Positions 46,030 through 56,959 of a stretch of DNA of 64,000 nucleotides are shown here, piece after piece (position 1 is the first letter of the stretch; every line of letters starts with the position of its first letter). The stretch covers positions 126,963,731 through 127,027,730 of the forward strand of contig NC_134535.1 in assembly GCF_050624435.1 (NCBI RefSeq), given 5' to 3'. This DNA is from Tenrec ecaudatus. Its lineage: Eukaryota > Chordata > Mammalia > Afrosoricida > Tenrecidae. The notes below the pieces were generated by a model that was not told the DNA's origin, did no database searches, and was given only the letters and a program-made list of their open reading frames with translations. Made by a program: the position numbers and the translations under genes.

Positions 46030-47137
46030 GTTCTCTGCTTCAACCTGTGTACCACACTACCTGTGAGGCAAGCCAACCCATGGCTTATGTTGCTAGAGCT
46101 TGAAGCTCCTTCAAAACCTGCTTCCCATGCTGCTCATCCACACATCTCTTGAGCTTGAGGCTGGTGATCCTGTTGCCGTGCACTGCTTGAGTTTGAGATC
46201 CCATCTGGGCCTGCTTCAATAAGCTCTGGAGCTACTGGCTGTTGCTGACCCACCCTGCTGCTTGCCGCCTGTGGACAGACTCTGCTGTCTGCTTCTTTGA
46301 CCTTGGACCCAGGATTCCAGGAGTTGAAGGACTTCCAATATATTAACTATTCCATGAAAGTGAGTTGAACTGAACCCTCTGTACTGCTGTGTAGACTAAT
46401 TAGCTGTTATATTACTTCTCATTATTATATTCTTAAAAAAATCTTTTTATTGGGGCTCATAAGGCTCTTATACATCAATTGAGCAAAGCACCCTTATACA
46501 TTCGTTGCACTCGTCATTCTCATAATTCACCTTCCACTTGGGTTCCTGGAATCAGCTCGGTTTCCCTTTTTCCCCCATCCCCCTCCCTCCCCGATACCAC
46601 CCCTGGTCCCTTGATAGTTTATAAATAATTATTATATCTTATCTTACACTCCCCGGCGTCTCCCCTCACTCGCCTCCCCATTGCCCATCTCCCAGAGAGG
46701 AGGTTACACATAGATCTCCGAGATCGGTTCTCCCTTTCTACACCCCCTTCCCTCCTGGTGTCGCCACTCCTTCCGCTGGTGTTGAGGGGTTCGTCTGTCC
46801 TAGGGGCTCATACAACTCTTATCATAGTCCATACATATACATACATCAATTGTATAAAGCACATCCATACATTCCCTGCCCCAATCATTCTCAAAGCATT
46901 TGCTCTCCACTTAAGCCCTTTGCATCAGGTCCTCTTTTTTTTTTCCCTCCCTCCCCGCTCCCCTCTCATTATTATATTCTTATATAGGTTTATAAACTAT
47001 AGGTTATATACACACATATAAACCTATACATATTTATAGGTTGGTATTTATATCCATATACATGTGTGGATAGGTTTATACATATAATCATAAGTGTCCT
47101 GGTTTCCTTTCTCTAGAGAACCCTGCCTAACACAAGG
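46030..47137 (+). repeat. Dispersed repeat related to the 'taacacaag' family, split by a LINE
   Basis: Two parts, 46030–46435 (cttgaccttggacccaggat type sequence) and 46964–47137, ending ctctagagaaccctgcctaacacaag. The LINE chimera at 46436–46963 separates them with a perfect 19-bp duplication. The AT-rich stretch 46983–47095 (cacacatataaacctatac) is degenerate microsatellite. Confidence 0.5.
46436..46963 (-). mobile_element. Mosaic LINE copy: two 3′ ends fused, one 19-bp duplication
   Basis: In sense (minus) order, a first LINE 3′ end breaks off just before its AATAAA (ttgtatgagcccc), joined straight to an internal 3′UTR position of a second subfamily (taggacagacgaacccctc) that runs to its own tail. 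One perfect 19-bp duplication brackets both (tctcattattatattctta at 46417–46435 and 46964–46982). Confidence 0.8.
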
Positions 47138-47294
47138 GGCACCCTTGGTGATATGGATTGGCCCACTAGTAGCAACAATAGACTGAACCGTGTTAGTGAT
47201 TGTGAGGATGATAGGACTGGGTGACATTTTGGTCTTTAAGTTGGCAGGAATTAGGGTCAACCAGACAACAGCTGTCTACCTTTCTATCTCAGCT

Positions 47295-47455
47295 CTCAGT
47301 AGCTAATTGCAGTGGGTAGTTTGAAGCTCACCACGTTACTCTTCAGGGGAAAGATGTGCCAGTCTGCTCCCCAAAAGGTTCCCCTTGGAAACTCCATGCA
47401 GTTCCATCCATGCTGTCCTACAAGGTTGCTATGAGTAGGAATTGACTCCATAGCT
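47295..47455 (+). repeat. AfroSINE copy
   Basis: gggtagtttgaagctcacca, ggttccccttggaaactcca, gttgctatgagtaggaattg, actccatagctatttgttt. Just left of the SPIN element. Confidence 0.75.
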
Positions 47456-47487
47456 ATTTGTTTGTTTGTTTATCTGTCTATCTAGAA

Positions 47488-47679
47488 CAGCAGTTCTCAA
47501 CCCCTGGGTCGCTACTCCTTTGGGGCTCCAGCGACCTTTTCACAGGGGTCGCCTGACTCATAACAGTAGTAAAACGACAGTGATGAAGTAGCAACGAAAC
47601 TCATTTGATGATTGGGGGTCACCGCCATATGAGGAACTCTATTAAAGGGTCACGGCATGAGGAAGGTTGAGAACCACTG
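47488..47679. mobile_element. SPIN non-autonomous hAT transposon (MITE)
   Basis: 192 bp with near-perfect 15-bp terminal inverted repeats (cagcagttctcaacc; complement of the right end cagtggttctcaacc; 13/15). Internal stretches (gggtcgcctgactcataac, acagtagtaaaacgacag, aggaactctattaaagggtc) match the SPIN consensus I remember. An 8-bp target duplication (atctagaa at 47480–47487, ctctagaa at 47680–47687; 7/8) fits hAT insertion. There is no coding capacity. It lies between two AfroSINE copies. Confidence 0.92.
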
Positions 47680-47689
47680 CTCTAGAAGA

Positions 47690-47842
47690 AGCTGTAGTGG
47701 CTCAGCAGTTAAGCTCTTGGCTGTGGACTAAGCTCTCGGTGGCTTGAGTCCACTTCTGTAAAGGCTGGGGCTGCTTACTCTGCCCTAGCGGTCACTAGGG
47801 GTTGGAATGGCCCCACGGCAGTGGTTTGGTTCTTTTGGATTT
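47690..47842 (+). repeat. tRNA-derived SINE, second subfamily
   Basis: gtagtggctcagcagttaag, ctcttggctgtggactaagc, gtcactaggggttggaatgg, ccccacggcagtggtttggt. More distant from the other copies. Confidence 0.7.
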
Positions 47843-48004
47843 ATATGTCCACACGTCTGTAGATCTCAAGAGTACTATGCTTGGGAAAATCAAGTTAGGA
47901 GCGGGGATCGGGAGCATGCTTGTCTTGAGAAGACAAATGCACGCTTGTTAATAGAAACAAGGGGAGGACCAACTTCCTAGTGGGGAAAATGACCGAGGAG
48001 ACTT

Positions 48005-48598
48005 GTTTGTTTTCATTTTATTGGGGCCTCATGCTACTCTTGTCACAACCCACACATGTACACATGTTGCCTTCCTTCTTTTCTAGACCTTTACTTTCTA
48101 TCGAGCCCTTGGGATCAGCTCTTTTATGCCCCTCACCCCCAGAGCCCCTCCCTTGATAGACTGTACAATGTTATTGTTTTCATATCACACCGACCGCTGT
48201 CTCCCTTCCCCCATGGTTTCTGTAGTTCTTCCCCCTGGAGAGGGGTGGATGGTTATGTGTTGATCATTGAGATCGCTTCCCCCTTCTCCCTCCCTCTTCC
48301 CCTTTCCCCCCTACCCTTCTGGTATCACTATTCCCACTCCTGTTCCTGGAATCTGTGTGTCGTGAGCTCCCATCTCTTATCTGTACCTGTGTACATGTTC
48401 CGGTCTAGTCTGTACTGAGAAGCAGCACTGGGGTCATGGTAGTGGGGTGTGAGGAAGTCTCAAGGAACCAGAGGAATATAGTATTTTATCAATGTTTTAT
48501 TGCACCCTGGTGACTCATCCCTTCCCTGTGGCCCCTCTGTGGGGAGATTGTTCCACTGTCTACTAGATGGACTTTGGATCACTGCCCCAACCCCCATC
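48005..48598 (-). mobile_element. LINE 3′UTR copy, about 590 bp
   Basis: Inverted tail (ttcattttattggggcctca) through gatcattgagatcgcttccc, gtgtacatgttccggtctag, and caccctggtgactcatccc to gatggactttggatcactg. Confidence 0.7.
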
Positions 48599-49003
48599 AT
48601 TCTCAAAAGACTAACAATACTTTTACGGACTCCCACGTGAGAGTATGTCTGGCTCTATGCTCCTAATAAGGCACCTTGGTCCGAGTCTCTGTGCACCCCT
48701 GGGGACCCCTGCCATGTGCTATAGAGCACTAGGACATTAAACCCTGGATCGCCAAGGCATACAACACGCTCCAAAGGCCATACAAGAGAGATACAATGTG
48801 GAAACCCCACTAGGTGAATTAGGCTCTACATCAAACATACCTGTAACCCGAGGGCTTAAGACTGAAACGACACGATGCATGAAGAAGCAGAGACACTTAC
48901 GCCAAGAGTATGGAGTTGTCGGTAGGCAGACTAACATTCACTGCCCTACTTGCTCTGTGAAGAAATGTCTTATTTTCGTAGACCTGTGTCTGACATTGTC
49001 AGT

Positions 49004-49674
49004 TGTGAGATACAGAAGGATTTCTCCCAAGCCGTCTCCCCTAAATATATGCCAGACAGCTGCTTGCGAATGACTATACACTTGGAGGTCATCAGAAGTA
49101 GATCAGGGGTCATTCTCCCTAAGAGCTATCAGCCATCTAGAGCAAGCAGTCACCACTGTTTATCCCACAACAAGTAGGGCCCACTCCCTTCTGATAAGGA
49201 TAATAGTTGTCTGTGTCCTTGTAGGAGACCCCAGAGAGGTCAAACTCATCCAAGGATGACCAAGGTTAGGCTGCCATCCTGACTCTAGGATCCGCCCATC
49301 TTGTCACATGTATACCCCCAATCCCTCTTCTTCCTATTGCATGTATTTCCCTAGACCACCCCCTCTCATTACTGTATTACCTATAGGACAGCCCCTTCCT
49401 GTGACGTATGTCCTCATCTGTAATTAGGGGTTTGCATGTCCCCAGAGAAGATAAAAGCCTGGGCTAGCATTAAAGATCTCTCTCCCTCCACGTGGACCAC
49501 CAAGTGAGGCTGAGGTGAGCATGCTACTATGAAATGTGTTTGACTCCATTATTTCAATCTCTCTTCTATCTCTCATGCTCTCTATAACTTTACTATGATC
49601 TTTACTTATTATCGCTGTACAATTGCGCCTACCGGACCCCGTAATGATGTGCTAGGGGCTGGCTTCCCCTGACA
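49004..49674 (-). mobile_element. Solo LTR, ERV family A, with 6-bp target duplication
   Basis: On the minus strand it runs from tgtcaggggaagccagcc to ctgtatctcaca, 671 bp. A perfect 6-bp duplication gtcagt flanks it (48998–49003, 49675–49680). The first about 500 bp are shared with the copies at 39820 and 58221; the end differs, so it is a related subfamily. Solo LTR, no internal region. Confidence 0.82.
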
Positions 49675-49699
49675 GTCAGTGAATATTATTGTAAGTCTT

Positions 49700-51377
49700 T
49701 TTTTTTTTTTTTAAATTTTAACAATTTATTGGGGCTCAAACAATTCTTTTCACAGTTCATATATATACATACATCAATTGTATAAAGCATATCTGTACAG
49801 TCTTTGCCCTAATCATTTTTTTCTCTTTTCTTCTTTTACATTTTATTAGGAACTCATACAACTCTTACCACAATCCATACATATACATACATCAATTGTA
49901 TAAAGCACATCCATACATTCCCTGCCCCAATCATTCTCAAGGCATTTGCTCTCCACTTAAGCCCCTTGCATCAGGTCCTCTTTTTTTTTCCCCTCCTCCC
50001 TCCCCATTCCCCCCTCCCTCATATTGCCCTTGGTAATTTATACATCGTTGTTTTGTCATATCTTGCCCTATCCGGAGTCTCCCTTCCCCCCTTCTCTGCT
50101 GTCCCTCTCCCAGGGAAGAGGTCACATGTGGATCCTTGTAATCAGTTCCCCCTTTCCAACCCACTCACCCTCCACTCTCCCAGCATCGTCCCTCACACCC
50201 TTGGTCCTGACGGTATCATCCACCCTGGATTCCCTGTACCTCCAACCCTCATATGCACCAGTGTACAGCCTCTGTCCTATCCAGCCCTGCAAGGTAGAAT
50301 TCGGATCATGGTAGTTGGGGGGAGGAAGCATCCAGGATCCGGGGGAAAGCTGTGTTCTTCATTGATACTACCTCACACCCTAATTAACCCATCTCCTCTC
50401 CTAAACCCCTCTATGAGGGGATCTCCATTGGTCGACACTTGGGCCTTGGGTCTCCACTCTGCACTTCCCCCTTCATTTAATATGATATATATATACATAT
50501 ATATACATACATATATACATATACACACATATACACATACATACACACACTTATATCTTTTTTTTTTTTTTTGCATGATGCCTTATACCTGGTCCCTTGG
50601 GCACCTCGTGATCGCACTGGCCGGTGTGCTTCTTCCATGTGGGCTTATTTGCTTCTGAGCTAGATGGCCGCTTGTTCACCTTCAAGCCTTTAAGACCCCA
50701 GACACTATCTCTTTTGATAGCCGGGCACCATCAGCTTTCTTCACCACATTTGCTTATGCACCCATTTGTCTTCAGCGATCCTATTATGGAGGTGTGCAGT
50801 CAATGATATGATTTTTTGTTCTTTGATGCCTGGTAACTGATCCCTTTGGGACCACTCGCTCACTCAGGCTGGTGTGTTCTTCCATGTGGACTTTGTTGCT
50901 TCTGAGCTAGATGGCCGCTTGTTTATCTTCAAGCCTTTAAGACCCCAGTCACTATCTCTTTTGATAGCCGGGCACCATCAGCTTTCTTCACCACATTTAC
51001 TTGTTCACACACTTTGGCTCCAGCCGTTGTGTCGGGAGAGTGAGCATCATAGAGTTCCAATTTAATAAAAGAAGGTATTCATGCATTGAGGGAGTGTTTG
51101 AGTAGAGGCCCAAGGTCCTTCCGCCACCTTAATACTTGACCTATAAATATAGACACATAGATCTATTTCCTCATCCTCCTATATATATTTGCATGTACAT
51201 GTCTTTGTCTAGACCTCCATGAATGCCCTTTGACTCCTAGCTCTTTCCTCCAGCTCCCTTGACTTTCCTCCTGCCCTACTACCATGCTTCATCGCCACCT
51301 GGGCTAGAGTATACCTCTTCTCTAAGCAACCTTACCCTTGATCATTTCCCACCAGGCCTGCCACTCCCACTTTTTTA
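49700..51377 (-). mobile_element. Longest LINE 3′UTR copy, with two 3′ tails in tandem
   Basis: 1,678 bp bracketed by attattgtaagtctt (49685–49699) and attattgtaagtttt (51378–51392). Two inverted tails follow each other: 49700–49830 (aacaatttattggggctcaa) and 49840 onward (acattttattaggaactcat). The 3′UTR includes two modules of about 247 bp (ccgggcaccatcagctttct at 50721 and 50968) and a TA/CA microsatellite (50483–50550). No ORF2 is included. The 230-codon ORF at 49966–50658 is antisense to the element. Confidence 0.75.
50483..50550. repeat. (TA)n/(CA)n microsatellite within a LINE copy
   Basis: Alternating atatatatacatatata and acatacacacac units followed by a T run (50558–50572). Confidence 0.9.
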
Positions 51378-51489
51378 ATTATTGTAAGTTTTGCTTGACC
51401 ACCAACTCCCATTGTTTGTATAAACACAATTTATTCAGTACAAGTCAACAATTCTTATATGGTGACTGAAGTTAGCCTACACTTGTTCT

Positions 51490-52885
51490 AGCTCCTTTCT
51501 TTTATTTTAGAATCATTTTATTGGGGGCTCGTACAACTCATCACAATCCATACATGTATCCATTGTGTCAAGCACATTTGTACATTTTTTGTCATCATTC
51601 TCAAAATATTTGCTTTCTACTCGAGCTCTTGGTATCGGCTCCTCATTTCCCCCCTCCCCCAACCCCCTCCCCCAACCCCCTCCCTCATGAACCCTTGATA
51701 ATTTTTTAATTACTATTATTTTGTCAAGTCTTAGACTGTCCGACGTCTTCCTTCACCCATTATTCTGTTTGTCCCCCAGGGAGGAGGTTATATGTAGATC
51801 CCTGTAATCAGTTCCCCTTCTCTACCCTACCCTCCCTCCACCCTCCTGGTATCACCACTCTCACCACTGGTTCTGCAGGTTTCATCTGTTCTGGATTCCC
51901 TGTTTCCAGTTGTTCCTATCTGTATCAGCTTATACCCTCTGGTCTAGCCAGACTTGTAAGGTAGAATTGGGATCATGATAGTGGGGCGGGGGGTGGGAGG
52001 AAGCATTTAGGAACTAGAGGAAAGTTGTATGTTTTATCATTGCTACATCGCACCGTGACTGGCTTGTCTCCTCCCTGTTAGGTTTCTCTCTCCGGCCTAA
52101 ATCTCAGCCTCGGTCCTTAGCTCCACGCGAGAAAGATTTCACGCCGAAGCCGGGCTCGTGATCCAAGTGAATTTAATGAAAGTTCAAAGAAGCATCAGGT
52201 TTTATGCGGCACCCATAGGATTCCTTTGACCTTGCGGCCTGGCAGAGACTGCTCCGGGACACGCAAGCATCTCTCCCCTCCCATGAAGATGACCAGACCA
52301 CCCAAGCAAGACCCTCTCCCTCTCGGTTCCTGCCTTCTTAAGGGTTCCTGGGGGAGGCGTGGTGAACGACCCCAGGTCTATCCCATTGGCTGAATTGCAA
52401 TCACCCGGCCCAGGTGGGCTGCTCCAGGTGTAACGCCCATCTGGGCCCACCGGCGGGAAAATCCAGCTTTTGTCTTTTGCTGGCTCTCCTGGGCATGCGT
52501 AAATGGATGGACTTCCCAATTCCCTAGGCTAAGCTACCTAACATCCCCTCGACCCTTCTGTAAGAGGATGTCCAGTTGTCTACAGATGGACTTTGGGTCC
52601 CCACTCCACACTCCCCTTCATTCACAATGATTTGATTTTTTTCCTCTTTGATGCCTGATACCTGATCCTATTGACACCTCATGATCACACAGGCTGGTGT
52701 GCTTCTTCCATGTGGGCTTTGTTGCTTCTGAGCTAGATGGCCACTTGTTTACCATCAAACCTTTAATAACCCAGATGCTATATCTTTTGATCGCCGGGCA
52801 CCATCAGCTTTCTTCACCACATTTGCTTTTGCACTGCTTTGTCTTCAGTGATCATTTCAGGAAGGTGACTAGCTCCCTTTCTTAA
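51490..52885 (-). mobile_element. LINE 3′UTR copy interrupted by a solo LTR
   Basis: Inverted tail (agaatcattttattgggggc) to 52075, then the LTR 52076–52543, then 52544–52880 (gacccttctgtaagaggatg; gctagatggccacttgttta; ccgggcaccatcagctttct). About 930 bp of LINE in all. Confidence 0.78.
52076..52543 (-). mobile_element. Solo LTR, ERV family B, inside a LINE 3′ end
   Basis: 468 bp from tgttaggtttctctctcc to the inverted end taagctacctaaca, so it begins and ends TGTTAGG…CCTAACA. The matched bases tccc at 52072–52075 and 52544–52547 look like a 4-bp target duplication, as made by many class I (gamma-like) retroviruses. In its sense direction (minus) it has a CCAAT box and an ATTAAA. LINE 3′UTR continues on both sides. 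Unrelated to family A. Solo-LTR fossil, well preserved. Confidence 0.8.
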
Positions 52886-52894
52886 TAGTGTTTT

Positions 52895-53790
52895 AAAATT
52901 AGTACCATGACACTATAAACAGAAGGTCCTTATGCTTCAAGGAGATGATTGATAAGATGCTCTACCACAAAATAAAAAGGCTGTCTCTAAGGTGAACCAG
53001 AGGTAGATAAAAACAGATTCAGGAATGAGTTTTGGACTTGCATTTAATCTTACTTCCAATCTAAAACAATTAGTTCTTAAGACAATTAGTTCTTCTTTGA
53101 TACTTGCCCTTGTGAAAGAAACATGGAAGATATGGGTGCTATAGCAAATTGTGGTGAAGAAATTTGATGGTGCCCAGCTATCAGAAAGAGTAGCATTGGA
53201 GGTCCCCCCCCCCATCAACTATCATGATCCCAATTCTACCTTGCAAACCTGGTTAGACCGAGGATGCACAGCGGTACAGTTGGGATCTGGAAACACAGGG
53301 AATCTAGGACAGATGAACCCCTCAGGACCAATGGCAACACTGAGAGGGAAGGGGGTAAAAAGGGGGAACCGATCTCGGGGATCTACATACAACCTCCTCT
53401 CTGGGAGATGGGCAACACGAAAGTGGGTGAAGGGAGACTCCGGGCAGTGTAAGATAAGATAAAATAATAATTTGTAAATATATTAAGGGTTCATGAGGGA
53501 AGGGGGAGCAGGGAGGGAGGGGGAGAGAAAAAAGGAAAATGAGCTGATTCCAGGAAACCAAGTGGAAGGCGAATTTTGAGAATGACAAGGGCAATGAATG
53601 TATAAGTGTGCTTTACTCAATTGATGTATGTATGGATTGTGATAAGGGTTGTATGAGCCCCAATAAAATGATTTTTAAAAAAAGAATAGCATCGGGGGCC
53701 TGAAAGGCTTATTTTCAAACAAGCAGCCATATAAATGAGACATCAACTAAACCCACATGGAAGAAGTATACCAACATCTAAGATCCAAGG
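52895..53790 (+). mobile_element. Old LINE 3′UTR with a younger LINE 3′ end nested in it
   Basis: Outer copy: up to 53202 (gatggtgcccagctatcaga) and from 53681 (cctgaaaggcttattttcaa; acccacatggaagaagta). Inner copy: 53203–53680, from ccccatcaactatcatgatc to gagccccaataaaatgattt plus poly(A). A duplication of about 17 bp (aaagagtagcattggagg at 53185–53202, aaagaatagcatcggggg at 53681–53698) marks the inner insertion. Confidence 0.75.
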
Positions 53791-54400
53791 ATTATAAATG
53801 ATATCATCCAAATCTGAAAATGAGAATAGTTTCATTGTGAGGTTCTGGTGTGCAGAAGGCTGTGGGTGACAGTGGAAGCCCCAGACACATTTGCAGGATC
53901 TGAACAGGGAATGAACCTTTGGTGATTCCCTCTAACCATGTTTGACAGTGGGAAAAACCTGGTTATCAGACAGAGGGTATTGGAGAGACAATTATAGTAG
54001 CTTAAAATGATCAATCTGACTTGAAAGTTTAAAACTGTGTTATTTGGTCTCCCTTTGACACACTTTGAGTTTCATCTTAATAGTTTCTATTTATTTATTT
54101 TTCCAAATGGGAGTTTATCTCTATTTTGTTATTGTTGGAAGCGTTCTTGACTCTGTTGTGTATTTTTCTGTCTATGAAACCCATATTAGGTGGATCTATA
54201 GATACAATAACTAGAATGGTTCCTGGGGGGGGAAGGGGGGCCTGGTATCAAGGAGGTCAAGAAGGAAGACGATGTTTTGACACTGACTGTGGTCGTGATT
54301 ATACAATACTACTTGATATGCTTGAACTATGGAACGGTATGATGACTGGATTAGCTTCTAATAAAATGGTGTTTGGGGGAAAAGGAGTGCTATGCTAAGA
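53791..54400 (+). mobile_element. Older LINE 3′UTR, diverged subfamily
   Basis: Shares ccctctaaccatgtttgac, ggtggatctatagatacaat and a tail (gcttctaataaaatggtgt) with 44130–44660. An older relative of the main LINE family, with A/T-rich sequence. Confidence 0.5.
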
Positions 54401-54704
54401 AAATGATCTCGTACTGTAGAATTCTATTTAGAGCATATTCTTGGAAACTGCTATACACCTACGAACAGCCTAGTGGTGGCCAAGAGTTAGGGCCAAGGGA
54501 GCGGGCTTGGCTATATTGAAGGCAGCACAGAGAGCTTCCTGGTGACTTCTGTGTCTTGACTGTGGTGATTACATGCATCTACATGTGTTGAATTTGCACG
54601 GGAATTCACAAATCGAGGGCATATAAAACAGTCAAATCTGAATAAACACTGTGATTTTTCCAGTGTCAATGTCATACTTTTAATATTGGGCTATAAGTTA
54701 TCCA

Positions 54705-54870
54705 CTTTCATACAGTTGATTTCAACTCATAGTAACCTTACTTAGGATTTCTGAGACCATAAATCCTTATGAGAGCAGAAAGCCTCATCTTTCTTCCACA
54801 GAACTGTTGGTGAGTTTGAATCTCTGACCTTGCAGTTAGCAGCCCATAGTTAACAAAGTGCTGTCATTTG
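54705..54870 (-). repeat. AfroSINE copy
   Basis: gatttcaactcatagtaacc, agcctcatctttcttccaca, ctctgaccttgcagttagca, gcccatagttaacaaagtgc. Confidence 0.77.
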
Positions 54871-55479
54871 GGAAAACTGGCACAGGGGCACAGGGGGCCT
54901 CCTTCCTATAATTTTTGGCCACTTCCTGTATATCTATAATTATTTCAAACATTTTAAAGTTTTATCACTCTCATTTTTTAAGGCCAGTGATTAAAATATT
55001 TTTCAGTGGAAGAATTTTGATATTAATTTTTCTAATTTTGTCTTGTCTTATCATTGTTTTCAACTTTTAAAAATGGTCATTTTTATGTGATTTTAGGAGG
55101 GGTTTGGGATAAGCATATAGTTAGTAACATGTTTCTAAAAGTAATTGTTTAAGGTTTTAAGCAGGATTGTGACATTCAGATAGAGTGCCTTGGCAGCTTC
55201 TTAAAGGATAGTTCTAAGAGAGGGCAAGATTGGGACCAGAGAAACATTTCAATGACTTGAAGACCTTTTACTGTTCGTTTCCACCTCTCCTAAATGGAGA
55301 TGCATCGCTACAGCTCATATTGAAGGCATACTGCATTTGTCATTACCTGTTCATAAGCACTAACATTTGCAAATCGGGTATCTAAGTCTTGGAAGAACGT
55401 CCAGAGTTGAAGAAATGCCGCGACGCCAAAGCCCATTGTGTGGAAAATCAAGGCCTGCCAAACTGAGTCAAAAATGAAT

Positions 55480-56805
55480 CATCATGGTGCCTGGCTATTA
55501 AAACACATAGCTTCTGGGGCTTTAAAAGCTTGAAGTGAAATGAGCAGCTAGCTGTCCAGCAGAGAAACCACAAGCCCACATGGAAGAAGCACACCAGAGC
55601 CCGTGTGATCATGACATGTCATCGGGACCAGGTAGCAGGTATCAGAAGACCCTTAACAAACAAATAAACAAACAAAATCTTATGGTTGAGAACGAGGGGG
55701 GTTGGAGCAGAGACCCAAAGCCCATCTGTAGACAACAGAACATCTCCCCACAGAGGGGTCACAGGGAAGGGATGAGTCAACCAGGACACAGTAAAGCACC
55801 GATCAAACACAATATTCCTCTGGTTCCTTGAGGCTTCCTCACTGCCCACTATGACCCCAGTGCTGCCTCGCACTTCGGACGAGACCGGAGCATGGACACA
55901 GCCCATCGAGAAGAGCTAGGAGCTCACGACACATGCAACCCAGGAGCAGGAATGGGAATAAGGATACCAGAAGCTAGGGAGAAGGGGGTGGGGGTGGGGA
56001 GGAAGGGGGAACGGATCATAATGATCGACACACAGCCACACATTCCCCACAGGGGGAGAACAACAGAACACGTGGGGAAAAGGGAGACAGTGGTCGGTTG
56101 GCGTGAGATAGGAATGTAAGACACTAGTAACAAGAAGCTGTTCACCCACAACCTGCTAAATTCCCACGGGCGGGGGAGGGGGGGGCACGGCTTCCAGCCG
56201 CAGCTGCAGGCCTCTGAGGTCCGCATCAACCCTGGCCGGGCCGACTGATGATCCCCAAGGGGATCCCCAAGTTGGCGCTTCTGGGGGCCGCCGAAACCTT
56301 ACTTCTGAGAGAGGTCCCAGAGCGCAGCAGTGCGAGATAAGAGCGAGTGAGTAAGCAGGACGAAGATGCACCACGTGCTGCTGGAGGTGCGGTGCTACAG
56401 GGCGCCCTGCAGTGCCCGGAGTCCCCAATGTGCCGCTGAACGATGAGGAAGCCGAGACTTAAGAAGCCAGGCCCCATTCCATTCTGTGACCTTTTAACTC
56501 TGCTCTTGTCCCTTGTATGTTGACTGCCTGCCTGTCTTTTGCATCCATTACCCTTGACCCAGTGATAGTACATATGTATTTTTCTCATTAAAGGTTCAAA
56601 ACCATAATAATAATAATCTATAATCTATCAAGGGCTCACGAGGGTGGGGGGAGGGAGGGAATAAAAAGAGGAGCTGATACCAAGGGCTCAATACAAAGTA
56701 AATGTCTAAAAAGGAATGATGGCAACATATGTACAAATGTGCCCGATACAATGGATGTATGGATTGTAATATGAGTTGTAATAGCCCTCAATAACATGAT
56801 AAAAA
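55480..56805 (+). mobile_element. Old LINE 3′UTR copy hosting the TRMT112 retrocopy
   Basis: Module start tggtgcctggctattaaaac, then agcccacatggaagaagcac; gagaagagctaggagctcac. After the pseudogene (56131–56605): ctatcaagggctcacgaggg to cctcaataacatgataaaaa. Confidence 0.7.
56131..56605 (+). pseudogene. TRMT112: TRMT112 processed pseudogene inserted in a LINE 3′ end
   Basis: An intronless, nearly full-length copy of the zinc-finger activator of tRNA, rRNA and translation-factor methyltransferases. The opening reads KLFTHNLLNSHGRG (the ATG position is AAG), then LQASEVRINP, MIPKGIPKLALLGAAETLLL, and after further shifts LQGALQCPES and NDEEAET stop. Human TRMT112 has KLLTHNLLSSHVRGVG, LQATEVRICP, LQCPESGRMF and a similar acidic end. 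A 3′UTR with ATTAAA (56587–56592) and an A/T-rich tail follow. It has a lost start codon, an internal deletion and stops. LINE 3′UTR sequence lies on both sides (55480–56130, 56610–56805), so it inserted into an older LINE copy. Confidence 0.85.
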
Positions 56806-56959
56806 AAATCATAAACGCTTCTCAATGCGAAGGTTGAGGAGGCATATTATTTCCCTATTTCATGTCTATTTTTCCTTTCAATAGTGGCACATGATAAAAA
56901 TCTATATTTAAGGAATTTGATACTTTCCCTAAGTGTAAAATAAATTTCTTTGAATTAAG

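Noticed and set aside
49966-50658. 230-codon ORF on the plus strand
   Set aside because: It runs antisense through the pyrimidine-rich LINE 3′UTR and an AT/CA microsatellite. Similar ORFs appear in the other inverted copies, so it is a composition effect.
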